Origin: JAMCZC01 sp964364925
Lineage (GTDB): Bacteria > Patescibacteriota > Microgenomatia > Levybacterales > UBA12049
Direction: 5' to 3'
Length of the DNA stretch: 32,784 nucleotides
Assembly (NCBI GenBank): GCA_964364925.1
Contig: CAYIOB010000002.1
Span: 1 to 32,784 of the forward strand
The stretch's first letter is position 1. Each line of letters opens with the position of its first letter. Under the pieces are notes generated by a model, which was not told the origin of the DNA, did not search any database, and saw nothing but the letters and a program-made list of their open reading frames with translations. This document shows, in pieces, positions 20,129 through 27,076 of this stretch. The position numbers and the translations under genes are program-made.

Positions 20129-21277
20129 ATGGAGTATTCTAACAAAAATATCGCAAATATTGAACAAACTGAAAAACCTAAGGGCAAACGAAAACTTTTC
20201 GCTGTTCTTTTTTTATTAGTGCTCATTACCGCTATTGGTGTATCATGGTTTTTCCTTCAATCGAAACTTGAACAGCCAATCGTCAGTAATCAGCCGTCAA
20301 TAATCAGCTCTTCGCCCTCTCCTACCCCCTACGCCTTACCGCCTATCCCCTCGGGTAGGGTTTTAGCGACCGACTATCACATTTTCCAAACATTTAACAA
20401 TTGCGGACCGGCTGCGCTTTCAATGGCCTTACGATTTTATGGAATTAATGTAAGCCAAGCAGAACTTGGAAATGCACTGCGCCCCTATCAGGTTGCGGGA
20501 GGAGATAATGATGATAAATCAGTAACTTTAGAAGAGTTAGCGGAAAAAAGTAAAGAATATGGATTAATACCATATCATCGTCCGGCAGGAACACCGGAAC
20601 AAGTTAAATATTTTATTGCCAATGATATACCTGTTATTGCCCGGACTTGGACAAAACCTAATGAGGATATTGGTCATTACAGAATTATAAAGGGGTACGA
20701 TGATCTTCGCGGAGTTTTTATTCAGGACGATTCTTTGCAAAATAAAAATCTTGAATACACTTATGAAGATTTTAATGAGATATGGAAAAAATTTAATTAT
20801 GAGTTTTTAGTCCTTGTTCCTCCGGATAAAAAAGAAATAGCAGATGCTATCTTAGGGGAAAATGCCGATGAAAAGACTGCTTGGCAAAAGGCTGTTGAAA
20901 ACTCGGAGATTGAGCTTAACAAAAATCCAAACGATACATACGCTAGGTTTAACCTTTCTGTCGCCTACTATAACGTTGGGGATTACAAAAGTTCAACGCG
21001 TGAATTTGAAAGAATCGAAGGCTTACTTCCCTTCCGCACCCTCTGGTATCAGATAGAACCTATACAAGCTTATTATGAACTAGGAAATTACGACAGAGTT
21101 TTTGCCATAACCGACAAAGTTCTCAACTACCACAATCGCGCCTTCTCAGAACTTTATATTTTAAGAGGTAAAATTTATCAGAAACAAGGAAGAACCGATG
21201 AAGCCCGCGCGGAATTCCAAAAAGCGTTTCTGTATAATACAAACTTAAAAGAAGCTCGTGATTTACTAAATTCCTAG
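20129..21277 (+). CDS. membrane-anchored C39-like peptidase domain with TPR repeats
   Basis: The 382-residue protein has a charged N-terminus, one anchor (about 23-43), a Ser/Pro linker, then a papain-like C39-family domain: FQTFNNCGPAALSMA with C92, GHYRIIKGYD with H183, and QDDS with D200, a plausible catalytic triad. From about residue 250 to the end there are roughly three TPR-like helical pairs (NPNDTYARFNLSVAYYNVGDY; AYYELGNYDRVF; GKIYQKQGRTDEARAEFQKA). It probably cleaves or binds peptides outside the membrane, with TPRs for partner binding. The ATG at 20129 directly abuts the L,D-transpeptidase ATG at 20128 on the other strand. A TATAAT at 20021-20026 inside that gene may drive it. 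Confidence 0.85.
   Translation: MEYSNKNIANIEQTEKPKGKRKLFAVLFLLVLITAIGVSWFFLQSKLEQPIVSNQPSIISSSPSPTPYALPPIPSGRVLATDYHIFQTFNNCGPAALSMALRFYGINVSQAELGNALRPYQVAGGDNDDKSVTLEELAEKSKEYGLIPYHRPAGTPEQVKYFIANDIPVIARTWTKPNEDIGHYRIIKGYDDLRGVFIQDDSLQNKNLEYTYEDFNEIWKKFNYEFLVLVPPDKKEIADAILGENADEKTAWQKAVENSEIELNKNPNDTYARFNLSVAYYNVGDYKSSTREFERIEGLLPFRTLWYQIEPIQAYYELGNYDRVFAITDKVLNYHNRAFSELYILRGKIYQKQGRTDEARAEFQKAFLYNTNLKEARDLLNS
20136..20144 (-). promoter_or_regulatory. extended -10 promoter of the L,D-transpeptidase gene
   Basis: Minus strand TGT followed by TAGAAT (20136-20141), 7 nt before ATG 20128; TTCAAT lies at 17 bp as a weak -35. The whole promoter is inside the first 15 codons of the divergent C39-like gene. 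Confidence 0.5.
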
Positions 21278-21297
21278 CTTTCGTCCACTCCTAATGA

Positions 21298-21996
21298 CTA
21301 AGCTGCTGCGGGAAGAGCCTGAAATTGTTCTCCCTGAGATTTTAAAAGAGGCATTTTTTGAATTTCCCCGATTAATTGAACGTCAAAAAACCGAGCCGGA
21401 TCAGCACCCTTCCGCCTGTCCTTCTTTGGAATTTTTACACGATCTTCTCTTAATAGGCAGTATGCGTCTATTTGTTCCTGGCTGAGGGCAATTTGTTGCT
21501 CCGGCGGTAAGGGTCCCCCGGGCCCCAGGGGGTTATTGTGTCTATAAACAAAGCCTTCTGCTTGTGATATTGTTGGTTTATGAATCTTAATTCTTTCTCT
21601 TTCATCGGGTCTTCTTTGCAATCTTTCCACCCTTGCGATGATAGCTCTATGTAAACCCTCACTGAGTCTTCCGCCCGCATCGCGATATGCAGCAAATCCA
21701 TTTTTTAATCTGGTTTCTTTGGCGGCAAAAGCAGCTTTTCTTCTTTCCTTCTCGGCAAAAGTAACCCAATCGATAGAACCTACTTTATCTACTAATCTTG
21801 GTTCACGTAATGAAACTGGTTTTCCTTGCTCTAAAATAATTTCAGGGACGACTACAGGGGCTTGAGCTTCAAAGGGAGCTGGCGCTCGCATGCCTGGATC
21901 TTTATCACAAGATAAAGCCATAATTTGATATTCAACTATTGCTTGTGAAAAGTCAATAGGTAAATCCTTCGACGTAAGTGTATCAAAAAATATCAT
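21298..21996 (-). CDS. hypothetical protein (about 232 residues)
   Basis: No known family. The sequence is soluble, basic in the middle (FAEKERRKAAFAAKETRLKN, IARVERLQRRPDERERIKIH), with a PLGPGGPLPPEQQ loop and an Ala-rich end. There is no signal peptide. The start is uncertain: ATG 21996 is used; TTG 22005 opens the frame, but TTGACA there, with TACACT 17 bp on, looks like a promoter, in which case translation may begin further in. The gene lies between the C39/TPR gene and the remnant of a second copy of that gene, so it probably replaced or was inserted into the lost paralogue. Its base composition is more G/C-rich than its neighbours. Confidence 0.6.
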   Translation of the reverse strand: MIFFDTLTSKDLPIDFSQAIVEYQIMALSCDKDPGMRAPAPFEAQAPVVVPEIILEQGKPVSLREPRLVDKVGSIDWVTFAEKERRKAAFAAKETRLKNGFAAYRDAGGRLSEGLHRAIIARVERLQRRPDERERIKIHKPTISQAEGFVYRHNNPLGPGGPLPPEQQIALSQEQIDAYCLLREDRVKIPKKDRRKGADPARFFDVQLIGEIQKMPLLKSQGEQFQALPAAA

Positions 21997-22040
21997 TCCT
22001 GTCAAGACTATAGGTTATCTTGAGTTTCTCCTGACTTGCC

Positions 22041-22109
22041 GAATTCCAAAAAGCGGTTTTATATAACTCGGGTCTAAAAGAAGCAAAGAACTTACTTTCT
22101 GCTATTTAA
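22041..22109 (+). pseudogene. 3' remnant of a second C39/TPR gene
   Basis: These 23 codons read EFQKAVLYNSGLKEAKNLLS then A, I and stop. They match the end of the intact gene at 21277 (EFQKAFLYNTNLKEARDLLN then S and stop) at both DNA and protein level. Nothing upstream continues the similarity, and an unrelated minus-strand gene begins within 50 bp. The remnant shows that a tandem paralogue existed and was lost except for its tail. Confidence 0.8.
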
Positions 22110-22114
22110 GATAT

Positions 22115-23161
22115 CTATCGAAAAATTCTACTGATCTTTGCCGCTGCTATACCAAAATTTGAAGCCATATTATGGTCATCACCCGGATATGTATATAACT
22201 CTACTGTTTTCCCGGCCTCCTGCATTTGCTTTTCCAAAGTTTGTGAAAACTCTACAGGGACTGAGATATCAGCAGTTCCATGATGAAGCTGAATTGGCCC
22301 TGAAATATCTTTTAGGAATGAATTAGCAGAAAGACCGTTCCAAAAAGTTGGATTCTGGGAAGGTTCTCCAAACTGCACTGATAAAGTTTGCCTCCAGCTT
22401 CCTCCCCTAGTTGACGGAGTGGGGGTTGCGGAGAGGGCTCCGGATGGTGCCCTTCTCCTCCATCTTTCAAAAAGATCCTGATATGAAACTACAACTCCGG
22501 CCCAGATAACACCTGCTTTTATATCTTTGTTTACCACCATTGCTCTAAGAGTAATAAACCCTCCCATTGAATGTCCCCACATGCCAATTTTTTGAATATT
22601 AACTCCTGGATATTTTTTTAAAGACGCAAGAGCGTTTAAAACATCAATCGTATAACCGTTTGATCCATAAGCTCCTGATGGATTTCCTTCTGAATCTCCA
22701 TGTCCTCTGTAATCTGGTCTAAGTAAAATATATCCATTTCTTGAAAATGCATCTGTATAAGCAATATATCTTTCAGTTGTTCTATATTGTGCGGGTGGAA
22801 TATATCCATGGTTAAAAACAATTGCCGGGAATCCCTTTTCTGGCGGCGTACCATTTGGAACAGTAAATAAAGCATATATTTTAAGACCTTCTGATAGGTA
22901 CGAAACAATGTATCTTTTGTAGTTACTGCCTGGTGTAAGAGTTTCTTCAATTACCAAATCGCTTCCAGGATAATTTCCTTTTTTAAGCGCTTCTATTGAA
23001 AGACTGAATGGTTCTTCTTGCATCTCTCCACCCATATTGTCTGTAAAATCTGTTTGGGGAGAAGTATTTAACTTTGAGATATCATTGTATTTTGAATATA
23101 CAAAAACCGCGGAGAATAATATAAAAATTAAAGCTAAAAATATTACCTTACTTTTAAACAT
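22115..23161 (-). CDS. membrane-anchored alpha/beta hydrolase, paralogue 2, with C-terminal frameshift
   Basis: The 348-residue paralogue of the protein at 18424-19536 shares the N-terminal anchor (about 4-22), the FNHGYIPP oxyanion region, GHSMGG (nucleophile Ser198), GTADISVP (D298) and DDHNMAS (H330). Residues 238-254 (APSGALSATPTPSTRGG) are an insertion encoded by a GC-rich repeat. The end reads KISRIFR then stop, whereas the next frame encodes SVEFFDRYLK then stop at 22102, matching VEFFKKYLE of paralogue 1. A one-base indel near 22145 therefore changed the C-terminus. ATG 23161 is chosen because TGC plus TATAAT ends 6 nt before it. Confidence 0.85.
   Translation of the reverse strand: MFKSKVIFLALIFILFSAVFVYSKYNDISKLNTSPQTDFTDNMGGEMQEEPFSLSIEALKKGNYPGSDLVIEETLTPGSNYKRYIVSYLSEGLKIYALFTVPNGTPPEKGFPAIVFNHGYIPPAQYRTTERYIAYTDAFSRNGYILLRPDYRGHGDSEGNPSGAYGSNGYTIDVLNALASLKKYPGVNIQKIGMWGHSMGGFITLRAMVVNKDIKAGVIWAGVVVSYQDLFERWRRRAPSGALSATPTPSTRGGSWRQTLSVQFGEPSQNPTFWNGLSANSFLKDISGPIQLHHGTADISVPVEFSQTLEKQMQEAGKTVELYTYPGDDHNMASNFGIAAAKISRIFR
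22400..22450 (-). repeat. 51-bp in-frame repeat insertion in hydrolase paralogue 2
   Basis: Encodes 17 residues (238-254) rich in Pro, Ser, Thr and Ala between FERWRR and a SWRQTL block; paralogue 1 has no similar sequence. The DNA contains CCTCTCC and GGGGAGG near its ends, reminiscent of the widespread CCCTCTCC/GGGGAGG-type dispersed repeat, and is richer in G+C than the gene around it. Confidence 0.6.
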
Positions 23162-23167
23162 TAAAAA

Positions 23168-23201
23168 ATTATAGCACATTCCCCTTTTTGCTTCTTGTCA
23201 A
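23168..23201 (-). promoter_or_regulatory. repeated promoter-like element, copy e (hydrolase paralogue 2)
   Basis: Minus strand TTGACA (23196-23201), core AGAAGCAAAAAGGGGAA, then TGTGC and TATAAT (23168-23173); the spacer is 22 bp, 5 longer than the other copies, so the extended -10 may do most of the work. ATG 23161 follows after 6 nt. Confidence 0.6.
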
Positions 23202-23212
23202 CCCCGATTGGA

Positions 23213-23229
23213 CCCCGATTCTATCGGGG
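23213..23229. repeat. short palindrome CCCCGAT-TCT-ATCGGGG
   Basis: Perfect 7-bp arms with a 3-base centre, preceded by a half copy (CCCCGATTGGA). It closely resembles the inner dyad at 8974-8990. No T-run follows. Confidence 0.65.
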
Positions 23230-23265
23230 GAACTCGGCGTCAAGGCTAATGGTATAAATTCTTGG

Positions 23266-23733
23266 CTATACCAGAGGTTTTATCCGCTTAAGAGCCTCAT
23301 TTATAAGAAAAAGGTGATTAGTTGAAATATCAGGCAAGTTTTCAAATGAAAAATAAGAAGCCTCGGAGACCTCTTTAGTAGGTTTAAATTCTCCGCCGAT
23401 ATGCTTTCCGATAAAACAAATATCCAGTCTCGCTGTTTCTCTATCTGTTTTAACGTTATGCTGATAATCTGCGCTAACAATAAAACCCGTCTCTTCTTCT
23501 ATCTCACGCTCTAAACCTTCAGTCGGATGTTCTCTTCCTTTAATATAACCTCCCGGCAGACTCCAGGGCGTCTGTCTGTAGGTATGCTTGACTAAAAGAA
23601 CCTCATTTTTTTCATTAAAAATAATTCCCGTTACTCCAATTAAAAATTGATCTTGAAAAATACGCATAAAAAATAACTGGAAATTTTTAGAGAAATCAAA
23701 GAGTCGCCAAATTTTTGCGAGGTAGTTCTTCAC
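23266..23733 (-). CDS. NUDIX hydrolase
   Basis: The 155-residue protein carries a full Nudix box, with GGYIKGRE at its start, GLE in the middle and REIEEETGF at its end (about residues 61-84), fitting Gx5Ex7REUxEExGU. It hydrolyses nucleoside diphosphates linked to another moiety; the substrate is not predictable. A hydrophobic/aromatic N-terminal stretch (IWRLFDFSKNFQLFFM) may pack on the membrane. It begins with GTG inside the stop of the LapA gene (GTGA overlap), so the two are translationally coupled. Confidence 0.9.
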   Translation of the reverse strand: MKNYLAKIWRLFDFSKNFQLFFMRIFQDQFLIGVTGIIFNEKNEVLLVKHTYRQTPWSLPGGYIKGREHPTEGLEREIEEETGFIVSADYQHNVKTDRETARLDICFIGKHIGGEFKPTKEVSEASYFSFENLPDISTNHLFLINEALKRIKPLV

Positions 23734-24074
23734 AGAGATTTATCGTCTTTATTGCTGGAATTGCTTTCCGCTTTTAATCTTTCATTTTCCAGTTCCAGCT
23801 CATGAACCCGCTTTGTTAAATCGGCTATTTCTTTCTTGGCTTCTTTAATCTTGCTTTCTTTCCCGTGCAAAGTGAAAAAAGAAGAAACAAAACCGACCAA
23901 ACTAATAACCCAACTAACAAAGATGCCGGAAAGTATTGCTCCCAAAATAATTAAATACATCGGGATGTTGCTAAAAGTGTATTGCGCAAAAGTTATACTT
24001 GCAGGCTGCGTATTCTGGGTTGAAAATAAACCAACCCCGGCACCGAAGACAATTAAAATAATTAAGCCAACCAT
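23730..24074 (-). CDS. LapA-domain (DUF1049-like) membrane protein
   Basis: The 114-residue protein has two membrane helices (about 2-18 and 39-67) separated by NTQPASITFAQYTFSNIP, followed by a charged coiled coil (ESKIKEAKKEIADLTKRVHE). This matches LapA/YciS-type proteins, which help assemble envelope components in other bacteria; the role here is unknown. The start is supported by TTGCAA, 17 bp, TATTAT, ending 6 nt before ATG 24074. It is coupled to the NUDIX gene downstream. Confidence 0.78.
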   Translation of the reverse strand: MVGLIILIVFGAGVGLFSTQNTQPASITFAQYTFSNIPMYLIILGAILSGIFVSWVISLVGFVSSFFTLHGKESKIKEAKKEIADLTKRVHELELENERLKAESNSSNKDDKSL

Positions 24075-24080
24075 ATTATG

Positions 24081-24109
24081 ATAATAAATCAGTATAATAA
24101 CATTTGCAA
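24081..24109 (-). promoter_or_regulatory. promoter of the LapA-NUDIX pair (leaderless)
   Basis: Minus strand TTGCAA (24104-24109), 17-bp spacer, TATTAT (24081-24086), then 6 nt to ATG 24074. Confidence 0.65.
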
Positions 24110-24169
24110 CAGGTATTTTACTGTTTAACCATTCTTCTCTTAAGTTAATCCGGAAATTCCAAGATAAAT

Positions 24170-24523
24170 TTATTGAGAAAATTGGGAGGCGTCGGCTGTA
24201 TTCTGATTAAGATCTGTTTCTACTGCTGCGGGATTTGTATTATCAATCTGTTCGAGAGCATTGTTAACATCCTGGATGTTATTGATTGGCACCGGGGTTG
24301 TTACTGTCTGTCCGGCAAGAGGCTGCTGATTCGTGCCGTTTGTCTGCGCCGCCGGATTTTGCTGTATCCCTTGTGACACTGCCGGCTGGTTATTAGGTTG
24401 CATGATTTTTACCAGAACAACGGCAAGAAGAAGAACTGCCAAAAGAGAAAACCCAACTGCGGCATAAAGAAATTTTTTATGACTCTGCGGTACTGTTGTT
24501 TGCTGTATGCTTTGATCTTCCAT
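24170..24523 (-). CDS. small single-span membrane protein with Gln/Asn-rich extracytoplasmic tail
   Basis: The 117 residues comprise a short cytoplasmic head, one membrane span (about 18-40: FLYAAVGFSLLAVLLLAVVL) and a low-complexity Gln/Asn/Pro/Thr-rich outer part ending in a short acidic helix. No family is recognised. It follows the 227-residue gene by 14 nt, with AAAGGA a few bases before the ATG, so it is translated from the same transcript. The pair probably makes a surface or envelope structure. Confidence 0.68.
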   Translation of the reverse strand: MEDQSIQQTTVPQSHKKFLYAAVGFSLLAVLLLAVVLVKIMQPNNQPAVSQGIQQNPAAQTNGTNQQPLAGQTVTTPVPINNIQDVNNALEQIDNTNPAAVETDLNQNTADASQFSQ

Positions 24524-24537
24524 ATATTTTCCTTTTA

Positions 24538-25221
24538 TTAATTATTATTGACTGGTGTTGGCGCAGGAACCGCCGTTTTAAATACTCTTGAGTTTTGCGC
24601 GCTTCCCGATGCCGAATTAATATTCTTTTCGGCCGTTCCTTGAACGCTTGCAACCGCGACTATCAAGTTTCTTACTGCTTTTTTGTAAGCCTGAAGACCC
24701 TGAATAACCGCCTGCATATCCGTTCTGTATTGGGTTAATTGCGCTACAGGATTATTGCCGGTACAGGAAAAATTGCTTATATCGGTTTGGATTGCCGCCA
24801 AAAGAGGAGTAAGAGCACTTTTTTGCGTCTGGATATCCGCGACTAAAGTATCGTAATATGAAACTATTTTACCCTGCGGAACTAACTTGGTCAAATAATG
24901 ATTCTCTATTCCTTGTGCTATTGAATCAAATGTTTCTTCCATTCTAAGAACACGGTCGTTCATATGGGCCGAGCGTGTAGCAATGTTGTTTGAATGGGCT
25001 TGGCATGCGTTAAGCTTTGCTTCCTGCAAACGATTTTGCGCAAATGCAGGCATACGTGCTTGCCCAAGCTTGGCTCCTCCTGTTGCGATGAACGGACGAT
25101 TCGCTCTCCCTATCCCATCCGAACCACCAACTGCCAAAACCTGGGAAGAAAATACTACAAAAGACGCAAGCAGAATAACAAATGAGATATGAAAAATATG
25201 CTTGTGAAAAAATTTCTCCAT
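24538..25221 (-). CDS. secreted helical protein of unknown function
   Basis: The 227-residue precursor has a signal peptide (basic start, hydrophobic core FHISFVILLASFVVFSSQV, likely cleavage after VLA). The mature part is helical and Ala/Gln-rich (LQEAKLNACQAHSNNIATR, VADIQTQKSALTPLLAAIQ), with two Cys (C73 and C153), and a Pro/Asn-rich tail. No domain is recognised. The start is set by a consensus promoter (TTGACA, 17 bp ending in TGG, TTACAT) ending 7 nt before ATG 25221. First gene of a two-gene unit with the membrane protein downstream. Confidence 0.75.
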   Translation of the reverse strand: MEKFFHKHIFHISFVILLASFVVFSSQVLAVGGSDGIGRANRPFIATGGAKLGQARMPAFAQNRLQEAKLNACQAHSNNIATRSAHMNDRVLRMEETFDSIAQGIENHYLTKLVPQGKIVSYYDTLVADIQTQKSALTPLLAAIQTDISNFSCTGNNPVAQLTQYRTDMQAVIQGLQAYKKAVRNLIVAVASVQGTAEKNINSASGSAQNSRVFKTAVPAPTPVNNN

Positions 25222-25228
25222 TAAGTAT

Positions 25229-25257
25229 ATGTAACCATATGTCTACGCTCTTGTCAA
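25229..25257 (-). promoter_or_regulatory. promoter of the secreted-protein operon (leaderless)
   Basis: Minus strand TTGACA (25252-25257), 17-bp spacer ending in TGG (extended -10), TTACAT (25229-25234), then 7 nt to ATG 25221. Confidence 0.72.
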
Positions 25258-25291
25258 GTAAATATAGTTCTTCTCTAATGAGAGAAACAGA

Positions 25292-26944
25292 TTACCAAGC
25301 TAGCCTAATATGCCCCATTGCGTAATCCAAGCTCCCGCCCACCTTTTTTCCGGGATTAAAAATGTTATCAGGGTCAAAAATATGCTTTGTTTCCTCAAAA
25401 AGTTTGTAAATCTTTTCTCCGTACATTTGCTTAAGATATGGGGTTCTAATAATTCCGTCATTATGCTCGCCCGTTATTGAGCCGTGATACTTATTAATAA
25501 TTCCGTATACTTCTTTGGAAATTTGGGGAATTGCCGTTCTGACTTTTGGGTTTGTAATATCAACAAGCGGAATTATATGAAAATTCCCATCGCCCACGTG
25601 CCCTGCAACAGTAAAAATAAATTCCGGGTGCTCTTTAAGAATATCTGTTACTTGAGGGATAACCTCTGCAATATCTTTTGGATTAATAACAAAGTCATCA
25701 ATAAAAGGCGCCGTATGTTTGTCGCGGACTTTATTCCGCAGTAAGTTAAAGCTCTCCCGCCTTACCAGCCAATACTTTTTTTCCTGGTCCTCAATTGCAA
25801 TACGAGTTTTGGGATGAAGCGGCTTTAATTTTTCTTTTAACGAAACAATTTTCTGTTTTAACTCGTCCGGATCATCTCCTGTAAAATCAATTTGTAAAAT
25901 AAGTTTTGGCAGACGGCCGGTAAGCATCTGTAAAAATGCCGGTAAAAATGCCAAACCCGCCTGGATAAGTCCGCCAATGCCTAACTTACGCGCAAATTCC
26001 GGAAAATACCGAAGCGCTAATTTAAGCGTGTTGTCGTCGTAACTTTCAAAACTTTCAGGCTTAAGAGGCATTACCGCTTCTATAATTTGTCCTAAGTGAC
26101 TCATGTCATCAAGAAAAATAATTTCCATTTCCCGATGTTTATGCACCGGCACCAATTGAATATCTGCCTCAAGAAGCAGGCCGAGCGTGCCTTGCGCGCC
26201 TACCCACAATTTAGTGAGATCAAAAATGCCGGTTTTTTTATCATACACATTCCATAGAAAATAACCTGCAGAATTTTTGCTGACATTAGGCTTTGCTTTG
26301 GCAATTTCTTCGTAGTTTTTGGAGATTAACCCGTACATTTTAGTATACACTTCTCCTTCCAACGTTTTTAATTCCATTTTTTCTTTAAGCTCTTTCTCCG
26401 TTAAGGGTTTTATTTCATACGTGTTTCCGTCACGAAGAACAACTTTTATTCTTTTTACGTACGCTTCTGTTTTCCCGTATTGCAAAGATTTTTCTCCTCC
26501 CGAATTGTTGTTAACAATTCCTCCCATGGCACAAATTTCCCTAGATGCCGGGTATGATGGAAAAATAAGGTTGTGTTTTAGAGTTTCTTTTTCAAAATCC
26601 CTGTAAAAAACTCCGGACTGGGTCGTTGCGATTTCATTTTTGATAATCGGAGTGTTATTAAAATATTTTCCGAAGGCAACAATTATAGATTCGTTTATCG
26701 AACCGCCGCCCATATCCGTACCGGCACTTCTTCCCGTTAAAGAAAGCTTTAGATATTCTTTTTTATGTTTGGCGACAAATTTAACTAAATTTTGAACGTC
26801 TTGCCCATCTTTGGGATAAACAACAACTTGCGGTTTTACTTCAAAAAGCGATGCATCATGGCTAAAAGTATTTAAAGTTTCTTCGCTGTCGTCAACATCG
26901 CCTTTGATAACTTTTCTTAATTCCTCCAGTAATTTATCATCCAT
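25292..26944 (-). CDS. FAD-linked oxidase (GlcD/D-lactate dehydrogenase-like)
   Basis: The 550-residue flavoenzyme oxidises a 2-hydroxyacid such as glycolate or D-lactate. The FAD_binding_4 domain (about 35-215) shows VVVYPKDGQDVQNLVKF, LTGRSAGTDMGGGSI and GGIVNNNSGGEKSLQYGKT. The C-terminal FAD-oxidase domain includes GHVGDGNFHIIP with the metal-binding His residues, and SITGEHNDGIIRTPYL and IFDPDNIFNPGKK at the end. No iron-sulfur domain is fused, so a separate electron acceptor is needed. The start at 26944 has no clear promoter or ribosome site nearby. Confidence 0.9.
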   Translation of the reverse strand: MDDKLLEELRKVIKGDVDDSEETLNTFSHDASLFEVKPQVVVYPKDGQDVQNLVKFVAKHKKEYLKLSLTGRSAGTDMGGGSINESIIVAFGKYFNNTPIIKNEIATTQSGVFYRDFEKETLKHNLIFPSYPASREICAMGGIVNNNSGGEKSLQYGKTEAYVKRIKVVLRDGNTYEIKPLTEKELKEKMELKTLEGEVYTKMYGLISKNYEEIAKAKPNVSKNSAGYFLWNVYDKKTGIFDLTKLWVGAQGTLGLLLEADIQLVPVHKHREMEIIFLDDMSHLGQIIEAVMPLKPESFESYDDNTLKLALRYFPEFARKLGIGGLIQAGLAFLPAFLQMLTGRLPKLILQIDFTGDDPDELKQKIVSLKEKLKPLHPKTRIAIEDQEKKYWLVRRESFNLLRNKVRDKHTAPFIDDFVINPKDIAEVIPQVTDILKEHPEFIFTVAGHVGDGNFHIIPLVDITNPKVRTAIPQISKEVYGIINKYHGSITGEHNDGIIRTPYLKQMYGEKIYKLFEETKHIFDPDNIFNPGKKVGGSLDYAMGHIRLAW

Positions 26945-27076
26945 ATGTCTATCAAGAATTATTGAGGTTAGAAATTAGATTTCCTTGAACTTGATGTCTA
27001 GAATTCTTGAAATCAAGATATCGAAGATTCAAAGTCAAAAGCGTCAAAAATATCCAACATCAAATACTCTAAATTC
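26945..27076. other. low-complexity intergenic spacer
   Basis: About 130 bp of short near-repeated words (TTGAACTTGATGTC, TTCTTGAAATCAAG, GTCAAAAGCGTCAAAAATATCCAA) of the same style as 9968-10128. CTTGAT and ATCAAG flank TCTAGAATTC-like sequence as a weak dyad. No gene is seen. Confidence 0.45.

Noticed and set aside
21996..22005. TTG start for the 232-residue unknown gene
   Set aside because: The TTG is the first base triplet of a TTGACA box with TACACT 17 bp away, so it is more likely promoter; the exact start remains unsettled.
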